46,768 nt of DNA from an uncultured Clostridia bacterium. Lineage in GTDB: Bacteria; Bacillota; Clostridia; Christensenellales; Aristaeellaceae. The stretch lies in contig CAKUFI010000013.1 of the NCBI GenBank assembly GCA_934647305.1, positions 1 through 46,768 of the forward strand, written 5' to 3'. Below the pieces are notes generated by a model. That model saw only the letters and a list, made by a program, of their open reading frames with translations, had not been told where the DNA came from and did not search any database. The translations under genes and the position numbers were made by a program. Of the stretch, positions 1-7,189 are shown one piece after another (positions within the stretch are counted from its first letter, which is position 1; each line of letters begins with the position of its first letter).

Positions 1-103
1 GGGTTTTCAGGTTTCGCCCTTGGCGAAACTGCCGACGGCTCAAATCGAAGATTTGAGGCGCGGCACCTGGCCGGGGAAGCAATGCGCCCCGGAAGTCGAT
101 TGG
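1..103. repeat. Tandem-hairpin intergenic sequence
   Basis: This stretch lies downstream of the minus-strand ABC ATPase gene and contains no gene I can support. It holds perfect short hairpins in a row: TTTCGCC-ctt-GGCGAAA, then CTCAAATC-gaa-GATTTGAG, then a GGGGAAGCAATGCGCCCC module. The last resembles the GGGGAAGCAAGCTCCCC module of the repeats at 15550 and 46661, so it may be a distant member of the same family. It could also end transcription of the upstream-facing operon, but no clear U-tract is visible. The left side is cut by the window edge. Confidence 0.45.
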
Positions 104-892
104 TCAGTTGCCGCACTCGATGCTGATCGAGTTGAAGGTGGAGAGCAGGTCGTCGACGGTGCAGGCGGCCTTTTCTTCGTCCTGAATGTCGATCACGGCG
201 TGCCCCTGGTGCATCATCAGCAGGCGGTTGCCGTACTGCACGGCGAACTTCAGGTTGTGCGTGACCATCAGGGTGGTGAGCTTCTTTTCGCTGACCACGC
301 GCTGCGTCAGCTCCATCACGCGCTCGGAGGACTTGGGATCGAGCGCGGCGGTGTGCTCGTCCAGGATCAGCAGGTCGATCGGCGTCATCGTCGCGGTGAG
401 CAGCGCGAGCGCCTGACGCTGGCCGCCCGAAAGCGAGCCGACCGGCAGGTTGATGTGGTTTTCCAGGCCGATGCCCAGCGTTTCGAGCAGGGATTTGTAG
501 TAATCGACGCGCTTTCTGTTCACACCGCGGGTCAGGTTGAAGGGCCTGCCCTTGTTGTCGGCCAGCGACATGTTTTCGAGGATGCTCAGCGCGGGGCAGG
601 TGCCCTTGGCTGGATCCTGGAACACGCGGCCGATCACGCGCGCGCGTTTGTACTCAGGCAGGCGCATCATGTCCTGACCGCCGACCAGTATCGCGCCGCT
701 GTCGCAGGGGAGCGAGCCGCAGATCAGGTTGAGCATCGTGGTCTTACCGGAGCCATTGCTGCCGACGACCGACACGAAGTCGTTTTTGCGAATATTTAGG
801 CTGAAGTCGGTAAACAGCACCTTTTCGTTGACCGAGCCGCAGTTAAAGGTCTTGTTGATGTGCTGAAGCTGCACCAGATATTGTTCAGACAT
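104..892 (-). CDS. trpZ: ABC transporter ATP-binding protein, predicted tryptophan importer (TrpZ-like)
   Basis: A 262-residue ABC ATPase, the normal length for the ATPase of the PF04392-type (TrpXYZ) importers. Visible motifs are Walker A GSNGSGKT at about residues 44-51, signature LSGGQRQ, and Walker B LLILDEHTAALD with the unusual H after the catalytic E. It would hydrolyse ATP on the cytoplasmic face to drive the permease encoded just upstream. Its ATG overlaps the permease stop by 8 bp, indicating translational coupling and one operon with the permease and binding protein. The substrate is inferred from the Trp T-box that leads the operon, not from the ATPase itself; aromatic or other amino acids cannot be excluded. 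Confidence 0.88.
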   Translation of the reverse strand: MSEQYLVQLQHINKTFNCGSVNEKVLFTDFSLNIRKNDFVSVVGSNGSGKTTMLNLICGSLPCDSGAILVGGQDMMRLPEYKRARVIGRVFQDPAKGTCPALSILENMSLADNKGRPFNLTRGVNRKRVDYYKSLLETLGIGLENHINLPVGSLSGGQRQALALLTATMTPIDLLILDEHTAALDPKSSERVMELTQRVVSEKKLTTLMVTHNLKFAVQYGNRLLMMHQGHAVIDIQDEEKAACTVDDLLSTFNSISIECGN

Positions 893-1781
893 GGCTTGCC
901 CTTCCTTTCTCCATGCGATTGCCGGCCACCAGCGCCACTACGAATAGCACGCTCATGAGCAGCTTGAGGTAATTGGTGGGCAGGCCCAGCTGCATCGCCG
1001 CGACCAGGCAGGCCTTGTACACGATTGCGCCCAGCACCACGACGGTCGTGGCCTTCAGGAAGCGCAGGCCCTTAAACAGCGCCGTGCCGATGATGACCGA
1101 GGCCAGCGCCATGACCAGCATGCCTGTGCCCGAGGAAACGCTGGCGCTCTCCGCCTGCTGCGCGAGCACGCTGCCCGACAGCGCGGTCAGGCCGTTGCCC
1201 AGCATCAGGCCCAGGATCTTCATGCGGCCGGAGTGGATGGCCAGCGAGGTTACGAACTGCTCGTTGTCGCCGGTCGCGCGCAGCAAAAGGCCGGTCTTGG
1301 TCTTGAAGAACAAATCCATCGCCACCTTGAGCAGTGCCACCAGCACGACGAGTATAATCAGCACGCGGCGAGTATACAGCGCCTTGGGAAACAGCGACAC
1401 CAGGCCGGAATTGAAGATCGTCGGCTTGTTATAGAAGGGGAGCACCGCCTTGCCGCCCAGCACGACCAGGTTGATCGAGTACAGCGCGGTCATGACCAGT
1501 ATGCCGCTGAGCAGGTCCGTGATGTGCAGCTTGACGTGCAGAAGACCGGTCAGTGCGCCCGCCAGGCAGCCGCACGCGAACGCGGCCAGCAGGCACACGA
1601 GCGGGTGCGCGCCCAGGCTGGCCAGCGCCGCCGTGACGCAGCAGCCCAGGGGAAAGGTGCCGTCCACCGACAGGTCGGGAAAGGACAGCACCGAATAGGT
1701 GATGTACACGCCCATGGCCATGATGCCGTAGATCAGGCCCTCTTCCAGGATGTTGATGAGCAGACCGACGAATACGTTCAT
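885..1781 (-). CDS. trpY: ABC transporter permease, predicted tryptophan importer (TrpY-like)
   Basis: A 298-residue, very hydrophobic protein with about eight to nine predicted membrane segments. It is of the branched-chain-permease-like type (BPD_transp_2) that pairs with PF04392 binding proteins. Typical is the early stretch ITYSVLSFPDLSVDGTFPLG, a conserved feature of this permease group. It forms the membrane channel of the importer with the ATPase at 104-892 and the binding protein at 1877-2851. The start follows a short spacer with a G-rich site. A 95-bp gap with a hairpin separates it from the binding-protein gene, which probably lowers expression of permease and ATPase relative to the binding protein. 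Confidence 0.88.
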   Translation of the reverse strand: MNVFVGLLINILEEGLIYGIMAMGVYITYSVLSFPDLSVDGTFPLGCCVTAALASLGAHPLVCLLAAFACGCLAGALTGLLHVKLHITDLLSGILVMTALYSINLVVLGGKAVLPFYNKPTIFNSGLVSLFPKALYTRRVLIILVVLVALLKVAMDLFFKTKTGLLLRATGDNEQFVTSLAIHSGRMKILGLMLGNGLTALSGSVLAQQAESASVSSGTGMLVMALASVIIGTALFKGLRFLKATTVVVLGAIVYKACLVAAMQLGLPTNYLKLLMSVLFVVALVAGNRMEKGRASHV

Positions 1782-1828
1782 TTCGATTACCTCAGCGCGT
1801 TTATTAATAGGAAGGGGTTACAGGAGAC

Positions 1829-1862
1829 CGAGAGGCGCCTCCCCGGGGAAGACGGCCTCTCG
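1829..1862 (-). other. Intercistronic hairpin between trpX and trpY
   Basis: CGAGAGGC at 1829-1836 pairs perfectly with GCCTCTCG at 1855-1862. There is no T-tract, so it is more likely an mRNA-stabilising or partial attenuation hairpin after the highly expressed binding-protein gene than a full terminator. Confidence 0.5.
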
Positions 1863-1876
1863 AACGGGTTTCGGGT

Positions 1877-2851
1877 TTATTCGGCGGACTTGGTCACATC
1901 GGCCGCGTCCGCGTAGTCGGCCGGCAGGCTCAGACCCAGGCGCGCGGCGACCTCACTGTTGTAGGCGGGAGTGACCTCACTGATCTCGAGCACGGCCATG
2001 TCGGCGGGATCGGCTTCGCCGTTCAGAATCTTCGCGGCCATCAGGCCCGCGGCGCGGCCCACCTCGACGTAGTCGATGCCCTGAGTGGCCAGGCAGCCGT
2101 TGACCACCTGCTCGACCTCGGAGCCGAACACCGGGATACCGGCCTCGTCGGTGGCGTGCAGCAGCACGGACAGGTTCTCGACGACGTTGTTATCGGTGAA
2201 GTTGTTCACGCAGTCCACGTCCTTGCTCACCAGCGTCGCGGCGGCGGAGCCCACCTCGGCGGCGGAGCTGATGCCCACGGACACGATGGTGAAGCCGTAG
2301 TCAGGCGCGAGCTTCTCCAGGCGCTCCAGGTTGGAAATGGAGTTGGGTTCGGAGGTGGTGTAGATGACGCCGATCGTGGTGGCCTCGGGCAGGAAGGCGC
2401 GGATGAGCTTGAGCTGCTCCTCCAGGTTCAGGATGTCGCTGACGCCGGTGCAGTTGGTGCCGGGCTTTTCCACGTCGTTGATGATGCCGGCGGCCACGGG
2501 GTCGGACACGGCGACGAACACAACCGGGGTGCCGGCCTCGCGGGTGGCGGCGTAGGCGGACATGGCGGCGGGAGTGGCGATGCCGACCAGCAGATTTTCC
2601 TGCTTGGCGGCCATATTCTTGGCCTGCATGTCGCTGTTGCCCATATCGGCCATGGCGTTCTGGAAGTCAAGGGTCAGGTTGTCGCCCTCGACGTAGCCGC
2701 CCTCGGCCAGGCCCTTGACGAAGCCCTCGTAGCAGTTATCAAGCGAAGGGTGAGTGGCGTACTGAATCACGCCGACGGTGATGTTCTCGGCATAGGCGGT
2801 GACGGAGCAGAGAAGAACCAGGGACAGAACCAGCGCAATAAGCTTTTTCAT
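1877..2851 (-). CDS. trpX: ABC transporter substrate-binding protein, predicted tryptophan-binding (TrpX-like, PF04392 family)
   Basis: A 324-residue extracytoplasmic binding protein. The N-terminus MKKLIALVLSLVLLCSVTAYAEN is a signal peptide ending in AYA-E, a signal peptidase I site, with no lipobox cysteine. The mature part has the two-lobed PF04392 pattern (ITVGVIQYATHPSLD, FVAVSDPVAAG, IGVIYTTSEPNS). The ATG at 2851 is chosen because GAAAGGAAG lies at the right distance upstream; the frame runs open to 3097 but that part lies in the T-box leader and is not coding. First gene of the trpXYZ-like operon. The family binds diverse small ligands; tryptophan is inferred from the UGG specifier in the leader. 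Confidence 0.9.
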   Translation of the reverse strand: MKKLIALVLSLVLLCSVTAYAENITVGVIQYATHPSLDNCYEGFVKGLAEGGYVEGDNLTLDFQNAMADMGNSDMQAKNMAAKQENLLVGIATPAAMSAYAATREAGTPVVFVAVSDPVAAGIINDVEKPGTNCTGVSDILNLEEQLKLIRAFLPEATTIGVIYTTSEPNSISNLERLEKLAPDYGFTIVSVGISSAAEVGSAAATLVSKDVDCVNNFTDNNVVENLSVLLHATDEAGIPVFGSEVEQVVNGCLATQGIDYVEVGRAAGLMAAKILNGEADPADMAVLEISEVTPAYNSEVAARLGLSLPADYADAADVTKSAE

Positions 2852-2960
2852 GGTATTGTACTTCCTTTCACGATGCAAATCAGATTGTTGATTCGGTTGA
2901 CAGGGGATCACGTCTTGGCAGGGTCGCCATCGGAACATCGTCCTCACACTCCTTTCTGAT

Positions 2961-3234
2961 ATATAAAAACTCCTGCCCCTCGAAAGGGACAGGAGATATA
3001 TCCTGCGATACCACCCAAATTGCCGATTGTACATCGACCGCTTTTCACATACTGTCATATGCGTCGCCCGGATAACGGTGGGGAAGTCCGTCGGCAACTA
3101 CTGAGCTTTCGCCGTTCATGCCGCCCTCGGAAGGCCATTCCGCACCGCGTACCCTGCCGCAATCCCACCGCCTGCGGCTCTCTGAGAGGAACCTTCCGTG
3201 CGTACTTTTCTTCGTCAACGGTTTGTTTGAATTT
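2961..3234 (-). promoter_or_regulatory. T-box riboswitch, tryptophan specifier (UGG)
   Basis: The leader RNA shows the full T-box signature on the minus strand. Stem I has AGUA (3203-3206) followed by GCAC, which pairs with GUGC; then comes GAA and the specifier UGG at 3135-3137, and GAAG/CUUC closes the base. AGAGAGCC and the GGUG distal motif are present. The T-box sequence GGGTGGTATCGCAGG is at 3002-3016 and is followed by a terminator. Uncharged tRNA-Trp should stabilise the antiterminator and turn on trpXYZ. Confidence 0.93.
2965..2995 (-). terminator. T-box regulated intrinsic terminator
   Basis: CTCCTG and CAGGAG arms (2970-2975 and 2990-2995) form a GC-rich hairpin followed by five U residues in the minus-strand RNA, about 115 nt before the trpX start. 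It overlaps the 3' side of the T-box antiterminator region, as expected for attenuation. Confidence 0.88.
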
Positions 3235-3240
3235 AGTGGC

Positions 3241-3269
3241 ATTATAGCACCGGCAAAACGGGCTGTCAA
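3241..3269 (-). promoter_or_regulatory. Consensus promoter of the trpXYZ operon
   Basis: TTGACA (3264-3269) and TATAAT (3241-3246) on the minus strand are both perfect consensus, with a 17-bp spacer. Transcription should begin near 3234, just ahead of the T-box leader. Confidence 0.9.
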
Positions 3270-3308
3270 GGGGTAAATCGAAATTTCCTGTGTAAATGAT
3301 TTGTTGCG

Positions 3309-4106
3309 TCACAGGCCGCGCGCGATGCTGTCGGTGGCGACGAAGTCCACGCTGCCGTGGCGCTGCAGGAGCGAGGCGGGCACATGCGCGTCCTGCGGGC
3401 CGAACAGCGCGCGTCTGGCCACGCCGTGCTGCCACTCGCGGTTGAGCGCGATGTAGACGCGGCGGGCGGCCAGAATCTGCTTCATGCCGACGGTGACGCA
3501 GTACTCGGGCATGCCGTGAATGTCGCCGCGCTGATAGCCGATGGCGTTGACGGTGCGCGTCTCGCGGGTGATGGGCAGCACGCGGGTGGGCAGGGCGGCG
3601 AACTGGTCGGGCGTGATCGGGTCGTCCGGCTCGGGCGCCTCGTTGAAGGCGATGTGGCCGTTGATGCCCAGTCCGCCCAGGCACAGATCCACGCCGCCCA
3701 CCTCCTCGATCAGCCGGTCAAACTCGGCCTCGTGGCCGGGCTCGGGGAAGTGACGCTGCGTCTCGGGCACGGTCAGCTCCTCGGGCAGGCGGTCGTACAG
3801 CTCGGTCTTCATGCGGTGATGAAAGCTCATGAAGTGATCGTCGTCGATGCGCCGGGTGGGCGTGATCAGGTATTCGTCCATATTGAACAGCCAGACGTTT
3901 TTCAGGCTCAGTCCGGTGGCGCGAACCGCGCGCGCAAAGATCGGATACTGATCGGTCGGCCCGACCGGCACGATCATGACGGTGCGCCTGCCCGCGCTGT
4001 TATTGCGGGCGATCTCCTCCAGCATGGTCATCGCCATGTCCAGATAGACGTCCTGCTCGGTGGGCAGCGAGGTCAGCCGGATTCCGCCGTTGCACATTTT
4101 TTGCAT
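3309..4106 (-). CDS. Glucosamine-6-phosphate deaminase/isomerase-like protein (NagB superfamily)
   Basis: A 265-residue cytoplasmic protein of the NagB/6-phosphogluconolactonase superfamily, near the 266 residues of E. coli NagB. It keeps MDEY (D77, the isomerisation aspartate position) and the loop GLGINGHIAFNE, with H151 and E156 matching the ring-opening H143/E148. However N149 stands where NagB has D141, so deaminase chemistry may be altered or the substrate different. The ATG at 4106 is used because AAGGAGGA sits 7 bp upstream. Divergent from an AraC regulator whose promoter lies in the 110-bp gap, suggesting control by it. An amino sugar or phospho-sugar role is inferred from the family and from the GH20-like gene elsewhere in the window. 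Confidence 0.8.
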   Translation of the reverse strand: MQKMCNGGIRLTSLPTEQDVYLDMAMTMLEEIARNNSAGRRTVMIVPVGPTDQYPIFARAVRATGLSLKNVWLFNMDEYLITPTRRIDDDHFMSFHHRMKTELYDRLPEELTVPETQRHFPEPGHEAEFDRLIEEVGGVDLCLGGLGINGHIAFNEAPEPDDPITPDQFAALPTRVLPITRETRTVNAIGYQRGDIHGMPEYCVTVGMKQILAARRVYIALNREWQHGVARRALFGPQDAHVPASLLQRHGSVDFVATDSIARGL

Positions 4107-4155
4107 GGAAAAATCCTCCTTTTTCAATAAAATCCGTGTTTCACGCAGTTTTTAG

Positions 4156-4184
4156 TAGACAAAGGACGCTTTGCGTTGTATAAT
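4156..4184 (+). promoter_or_regulatory. Promoter of the AraC-type gene at 4218
   Basis: TAGACA (4156-4161) and a perfect TATAAT (4179-4184) are separated by 17 bp. The start point would be near 4191, giving a short leader before the GGGGGTG ribosome site and the ATG at 4218. Confidence 0.75.
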
Positions 4185-4217
4185 ACGGTCAAAGAAACGC
4201 CGAAGGGGGTGACACAG

Positions 4218-5030
4218 ATGAAGCGGATGTCTCTTCTGGAGCTGGCGCAGACCCAGTTCGTGGTTTCGGGAATTTCCAGCCTGATCTGGACCTGGAGCGA
4301 CGGCAGCGTCAACGATTACCTCAAAACGGGTCGGGCGCATAACCTGATCTTTTTCCAGGATCGCGGCGAACGCGAGTATCAATTCAGTGACGGGGCGCAG
4401 TTTCTGATGCCCCCGAACAGCATGATCCTCATCCCGGACGGCGCGCGCTACCACACGCGCGCCATCACGCTGCCGCGGGGGGACAGCCACGGCTACAACG
4501 CGCAGTTCGACCTGTACGACGCGCAGGGCGAGCCGATCCAGCTGACGGACGAGTTCGTGCTGGACGACACGCCCGAGTGCGCCTCCACGCTGACGCTGTT
4601 TCAGGCGCTCAACCGCCACTTCAGCCGCTATCCGCGCAGGCAGCTCAGCGCGGTCGCCGACATTTATCAGATTCTCGACCGCTTCTGCCGGTGCCTGGAG
4701 CGGCGCGAGGGAAACGGGGGCGAGCCGGGAGAGTCCGTCGACCCGGCGGTGCACATGATTCAGGAGACGCCAGAGCGCGAGTTTACGGTAGACGAGCTGT
4801 GCAGGCTGTGCCGCATGAGCGAGAGCACCTTCCGAAGGCGCTTCCACGCCCAGACCGGGCTCTCGCCGATCGCCTTCCGCAACCTGATGCGCGTGCAGAA
4901 GGCGAAGCTGATTTACGACCAGGCGCTGGCCAGCGTGGAGGAAATTGCCGAGCAGCTGGGCTTCTGCGACGCGGCCTACCTGTGCCGCACCTGCAAAAAG
5001 CTCACCGGAAAAACCTTCAGCGAGCGATAG
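4218..5030 (+). CDS. AraC family transcriptional regulator
   Basis: A 270-residue regulator. The N-terminal half looks like a cupin-type sensing domain (FLMPPNSMILIPDGARYH). The C-terminal about 100 residues carry the double helix-turn-helix of AraC proteins, first HTH around FTVDELCRLCRMSESTFRRRF and second around VEEIAEQLGFCDAAYLCRTCK. The ATG at 4218 follows AAGGGGGTG; in-frame codons upstream to 4176 overlap the -10 box and are not used. It is divergent from the NagB-like gene and convergent with the sugar isomerase-like gene (3 bp apart), so either or both may be targets. The ligand is unknown. Confidence 0.88.
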   Translation: MKRMSLLELAQTQFVVSGISSLIWTWSDGSVNDYLKTGRAHNLIFFQDRGEREYQFSDGAQFLMPPNSMILIPDGARYHTRAITLPRGDSHGYNAQFDLYDAQGEPIQLTDEFVLDDTPECASTLTLFQALNRHFSRYPRRQLSAVADIYQILDRFCRCLERREGNGGEPGESVDPAVHMIQETPEREFTVDELCRLCRMSESTFRRRFHAQTGLSPIAFRNLMRVQKAKLIYDQALASVEEIAEQLGFCDAAYLCRTCKKLTGKTFSER

Positions 5031-5033
5031 GGC

Positions 5034-5861
5034 CTAGGCCTGGGCGAGCAGCCGCTCAATGTACTCCTTGGCGCGCTCAATGTCGACGCGCTGCTGCGGG
5101 CCGCTGATCTCCCGCTCAATGGTCAGGAAGCGGTCGTAGCCCAGCGCGCGCAGTCCCTTTATAAACCGGTCGAAGTCCACACAGCCCACGCCCAGCGGTT
5201 TTTCCGGGCCGAACGCGTAGGGCGTCGTGGGGGGCAGGCCGTCCTTCATATGCACGTTGCGCACATATTTGCCGATCGTGTGCAGCGCGTCGACCGGGTT
5301 GGAGTAGCCGTACATGATGCAGTTGCCGGTGTCCAGGTTGACGTAGACGTTGCCTGTGCCGATTTCCTCAATCAGCCGCAGCAGCGTGACCGGGGATTCC
5401 GCGCCGGTCTCGAGCAGCACGTTCACGCCCTGCGCCTTCGCCTGAATCGCCAGGCAGCGCAGCGCGGCCAGCAGGCCCAGGTATTCCGGGTCGAACGGGT
5501 TGTTGGGCACGAAGCCCGCGTGTACGATCAGATCGTCGGTTCCCAGCCGCCTGACGAACGGTATGCCGGAAAGCAGGTACTCCAGCCGCGCCTGGCGGTA
5601 GGTGGGCGGGGTCAGCCCCTGGCACAGAAAGCCGTAGCGCAGATCCCACTCGCTAAACGCGTCCCGAAAGCCGATGAAGTGGGCGGAAATCTCGACGCCA
5701 TGGCGCTCAGCCGCCCGGCGGATGAGGTCGGCGTCCTCCGGTCGAAAGACCTCGGGCTTATAGGCCAGCTGGCAGCTGGTAAAGCCCATTTCCCGCAGCG
5801 GCGCGAACGCCTCGTCCAGGCGGCTCAGGTCGTTTGGGCGAACGAATGTACCCAGCTTCAT
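5034..5861 (-). CDS. Sugar phosphate isomerase/epimerase-like TIM barrel protein
   Basis: A 275-residue protein of the xylose-isomerase-like TIM barrel family (AP_endonuc_2), which includes inositol, hexulose and tagatose epimerases. Family-type strands are visible: VNVLLETGAESPVTLLRLIEE, VYVNLDTGNCIMYG, VRNVHMKDG and FLTIERE, which supply the usual metal-binding E, D/H and E positions. The start follows GAAGGAGGG. It lies 3 bp after the stop of the oxidoreductase gene at 5865 and is certainly co-transcribed with it. Such pairs typically oxidise and isomerise a sugar or cyclitol; the exact substrate cannot be read from sequence. Confidence 0.83.
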   Translation of the reverse strand: MKLGTFVRPNDLSRLDEAFAPLREMGFTSCQLAYKPEVFRPEDADLIRRAAERHGVEISAHFIGFRDAFSEWDLRYGFLCQGLTPPTYRQARLEYLLSGIPFVRRLGTDDLIVHAGFVPNNPFDPEYLGLLAALRCLAIQAKAQGVNVLLETGAESPVTLLRLIEEIGTGNVYVNLDTGNCIMYGYSNPVDALHTIGKYVRNVHMKDGLPPTTPYAFGPEKPLGVGCVDFDRFIKGLRALGYDRFLTIEREISGPQQRVDIERAKEYIERLLAQA

Positions 5862-5864
5862 GCG

Positions 5865-6944
5865 TCAGCCCTCCTTCACCACTTCGTCGATCGTCACCCA
5901 GCGATGCTCCCGCACCGATCGATAGGCCGCGTCCAGCACCGCCTGGCAGCGCATGCCCTCCTCGAGCGTGGCCTCCAGGCCGTCGGTCGTGCCCTCGATC
6001 AGGTTCAGGAAAGCGCCCGACTGGTTGGCAGCGTCCGCCTCGGTGGGAATCAGCTCCTCGACCTCGCCGTCCGTCTGTACCTCGAGCCTCTGGGTGGTTT
6101 CATAGGTGACGGGCTTGGAGAAAAAGCTGTAGACCAGGCGGCCCTTCTCGCCATAGACCTCGACCTGAATCCAGTCGCCGATGTTCTTGGCGGTGCGGGA
6201 GATCTGGAAGGTGGCGTTGGAGCCGTCCTGCATGCGCGCCAGGACGTTACACCAGTCCCAGGTGGTCACGGGGCGCATTTCGCCGCCGTCCAGCGCCGGG
6301 CGCTCCTTGACGAAGATGCCCGCGTCGGCCGAAACGCTCTCGTACTCGCTGCCGACGAAGCGCGCGATGTCGAACATGTGGCTGGCCAGGTCGCCCATCA
6401 CGCCCGAGGCCGAATAGCGCTCGTCAAAGCGCCACTCGAGCGGGCGGTTCTCCCACAGGCCGCTGTCCTTGATGCAGCGGATGTAGATGTGAAAGATCCT
6501 GCCCAGGCGCCCCGAGCGGATCGTCTGACGCATCATGCGCACGTAGGGCCGGTAGTGCCAGGTAAAGCAGACGTGGCCGGGCAGCCCCTTCTTCGCGGCC
6601 TCGTCGCAGACCGCCTTGACCTCATGATAGTTCATGCCCATCGGTTTTTCGGAGGAGAAGGGCAGGCCGCGCTTCACCGCCTCGGCGGCGATGGGGCAAT
6701 GCATGCTGTCGTGGGTGGCGATGTCCACCGCATCGACCAGGCCGCTGTCCATCAGGTCGATATAGCTTGTAAAGCAGCGCTCGGCGGGCAGGTTCAATCG
6801 CCTGGCCGCGCGCTCGAGCCCCTCTTTCTTAATGTCGCAGATCGCGGTGATTTCGCACCGCTCGGGGAGCTCAAGGTAGCCCGGAATGTGCGCGCCGTTC
6901 ATGATGCCGCCGACGCCGATCAGTCCAACTCGAAGCTTCGCCAT
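5865..6944 (-). CDS. Gfo/Idh/MocA family NAD(P)-dependent oxidoreductase
   Basis: A 359-residue dehydrogenase-like protein with an N-terminal Rossmann fold (LRVGLIGVGGIMNGAHIPGY) and the family motif EKPMG (SSEKPMGMNYHE), whose lysine is part of the catalytic site. The C-terminal half is the alpha/beta domain typical of the family. The ATG at 6944 follows AAGGAGGAATTCACC; the codons to 6962 include this ribosome site. First gene of a two-gene operon with the isomerase-like gene. A MITE-like element at 6981-7140 sits in the leader, so the transcript may begin in or beyond that element. The substrate is probably a sugar or inositol derivative. Confidence 0.88.
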   Translation of the reverse strand: MAKLRVGLIGVGGIMNGAHIPGYLELPERCEITAICDIKKEGLERAARRLNLPAERCFTSYIDLMDSGLVDAVDIATHDSMHCPIAAEAVKRGLPFSSEKPMGMNYHEVKAVCDEAAKKGLPGHVCFTWHYRPYVRMMRQTIRSGRLGRIFHIYIRCIKDSGLWENRPLEWRFDERYSASGVMGDLASHMFDIARFVGSEYESVSADAGIFVKERPALDGGEMRPVTTWDWCNVLARMQDGSNATFQISRTAKNIGDWIQVEVYGEKGRLVYSFFSKPVTYETTQRLEVQTDGEVEELIPTEADAANQSGAFLNLIEGTTDGLEATLEEGMRCQAVLDAAYRSVREHRWVTIDEVVKEG

Positions 6945-6976
6945 GGTGAATTCCTCCTTCATGTTTTTCCTGTGAC

Positions 6977-7144
6977 TTTAGGCACCACCGCACAATTCAG
7001 CGGCGCGTCGGGCGATGCCTTTTTCGCCATCTGCGGCATGCAGATTTCTCGATTTACCTCCAGTAAATCTTCAAAATTTGCATTTGCATCTGACGAAAAA
7101 TCCATTCGCCGGCCGACCACCTCATTTGTGCGGTGTTGCCTTTA
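6977..7144. mobile_element. MITE-like element, 160 bp, with 15-bp terminal inverted repeats
   Basis: GGCACCACCGCACAA at 6981-6995 and TTGTGCGGTGTTGCC at 7126-7140 are inverted repeats with one mismatch. TTTA flanks both ends (6977-6980 and 7141-7144), consistent with a 4-bp target duplication. The interior has no coding frame but nests hairpins, for example GATTTAC-ctcca-GTAAATC inside a larger TGCA...TGCA stem. No transposase is present, so it would be moved in trans. It separates the Gfo/Idh operon from the AraC gene and leaves a TATAAT (7144-7149, minus) at its edge, so it may carry or interrupt the operon promoter. Confidence 0.7.
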
Positions 7145-7189
7145 TTATAGCGGATCATCGCGAAAAAAGACATGAAGAATCCGGGCAAT

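Noticed and set aside
1877..3097. Longer version of the TrpX-like protein starting at 3097
   Set aside because: The extra 82 codons cover the T-box motif and terminator; a good ribosome site and signal peptide start are at 2851.
5250..7175. A 641-codon open frame on the plus strand opposite the isomerase and Gfo/Idh genes
   Set aside because: It is antisense to two clear family genes, low-complexity in translation (Val/Gln/Ala/His rich), and results from GC-rich third positions. No ribosome site or family similarity.
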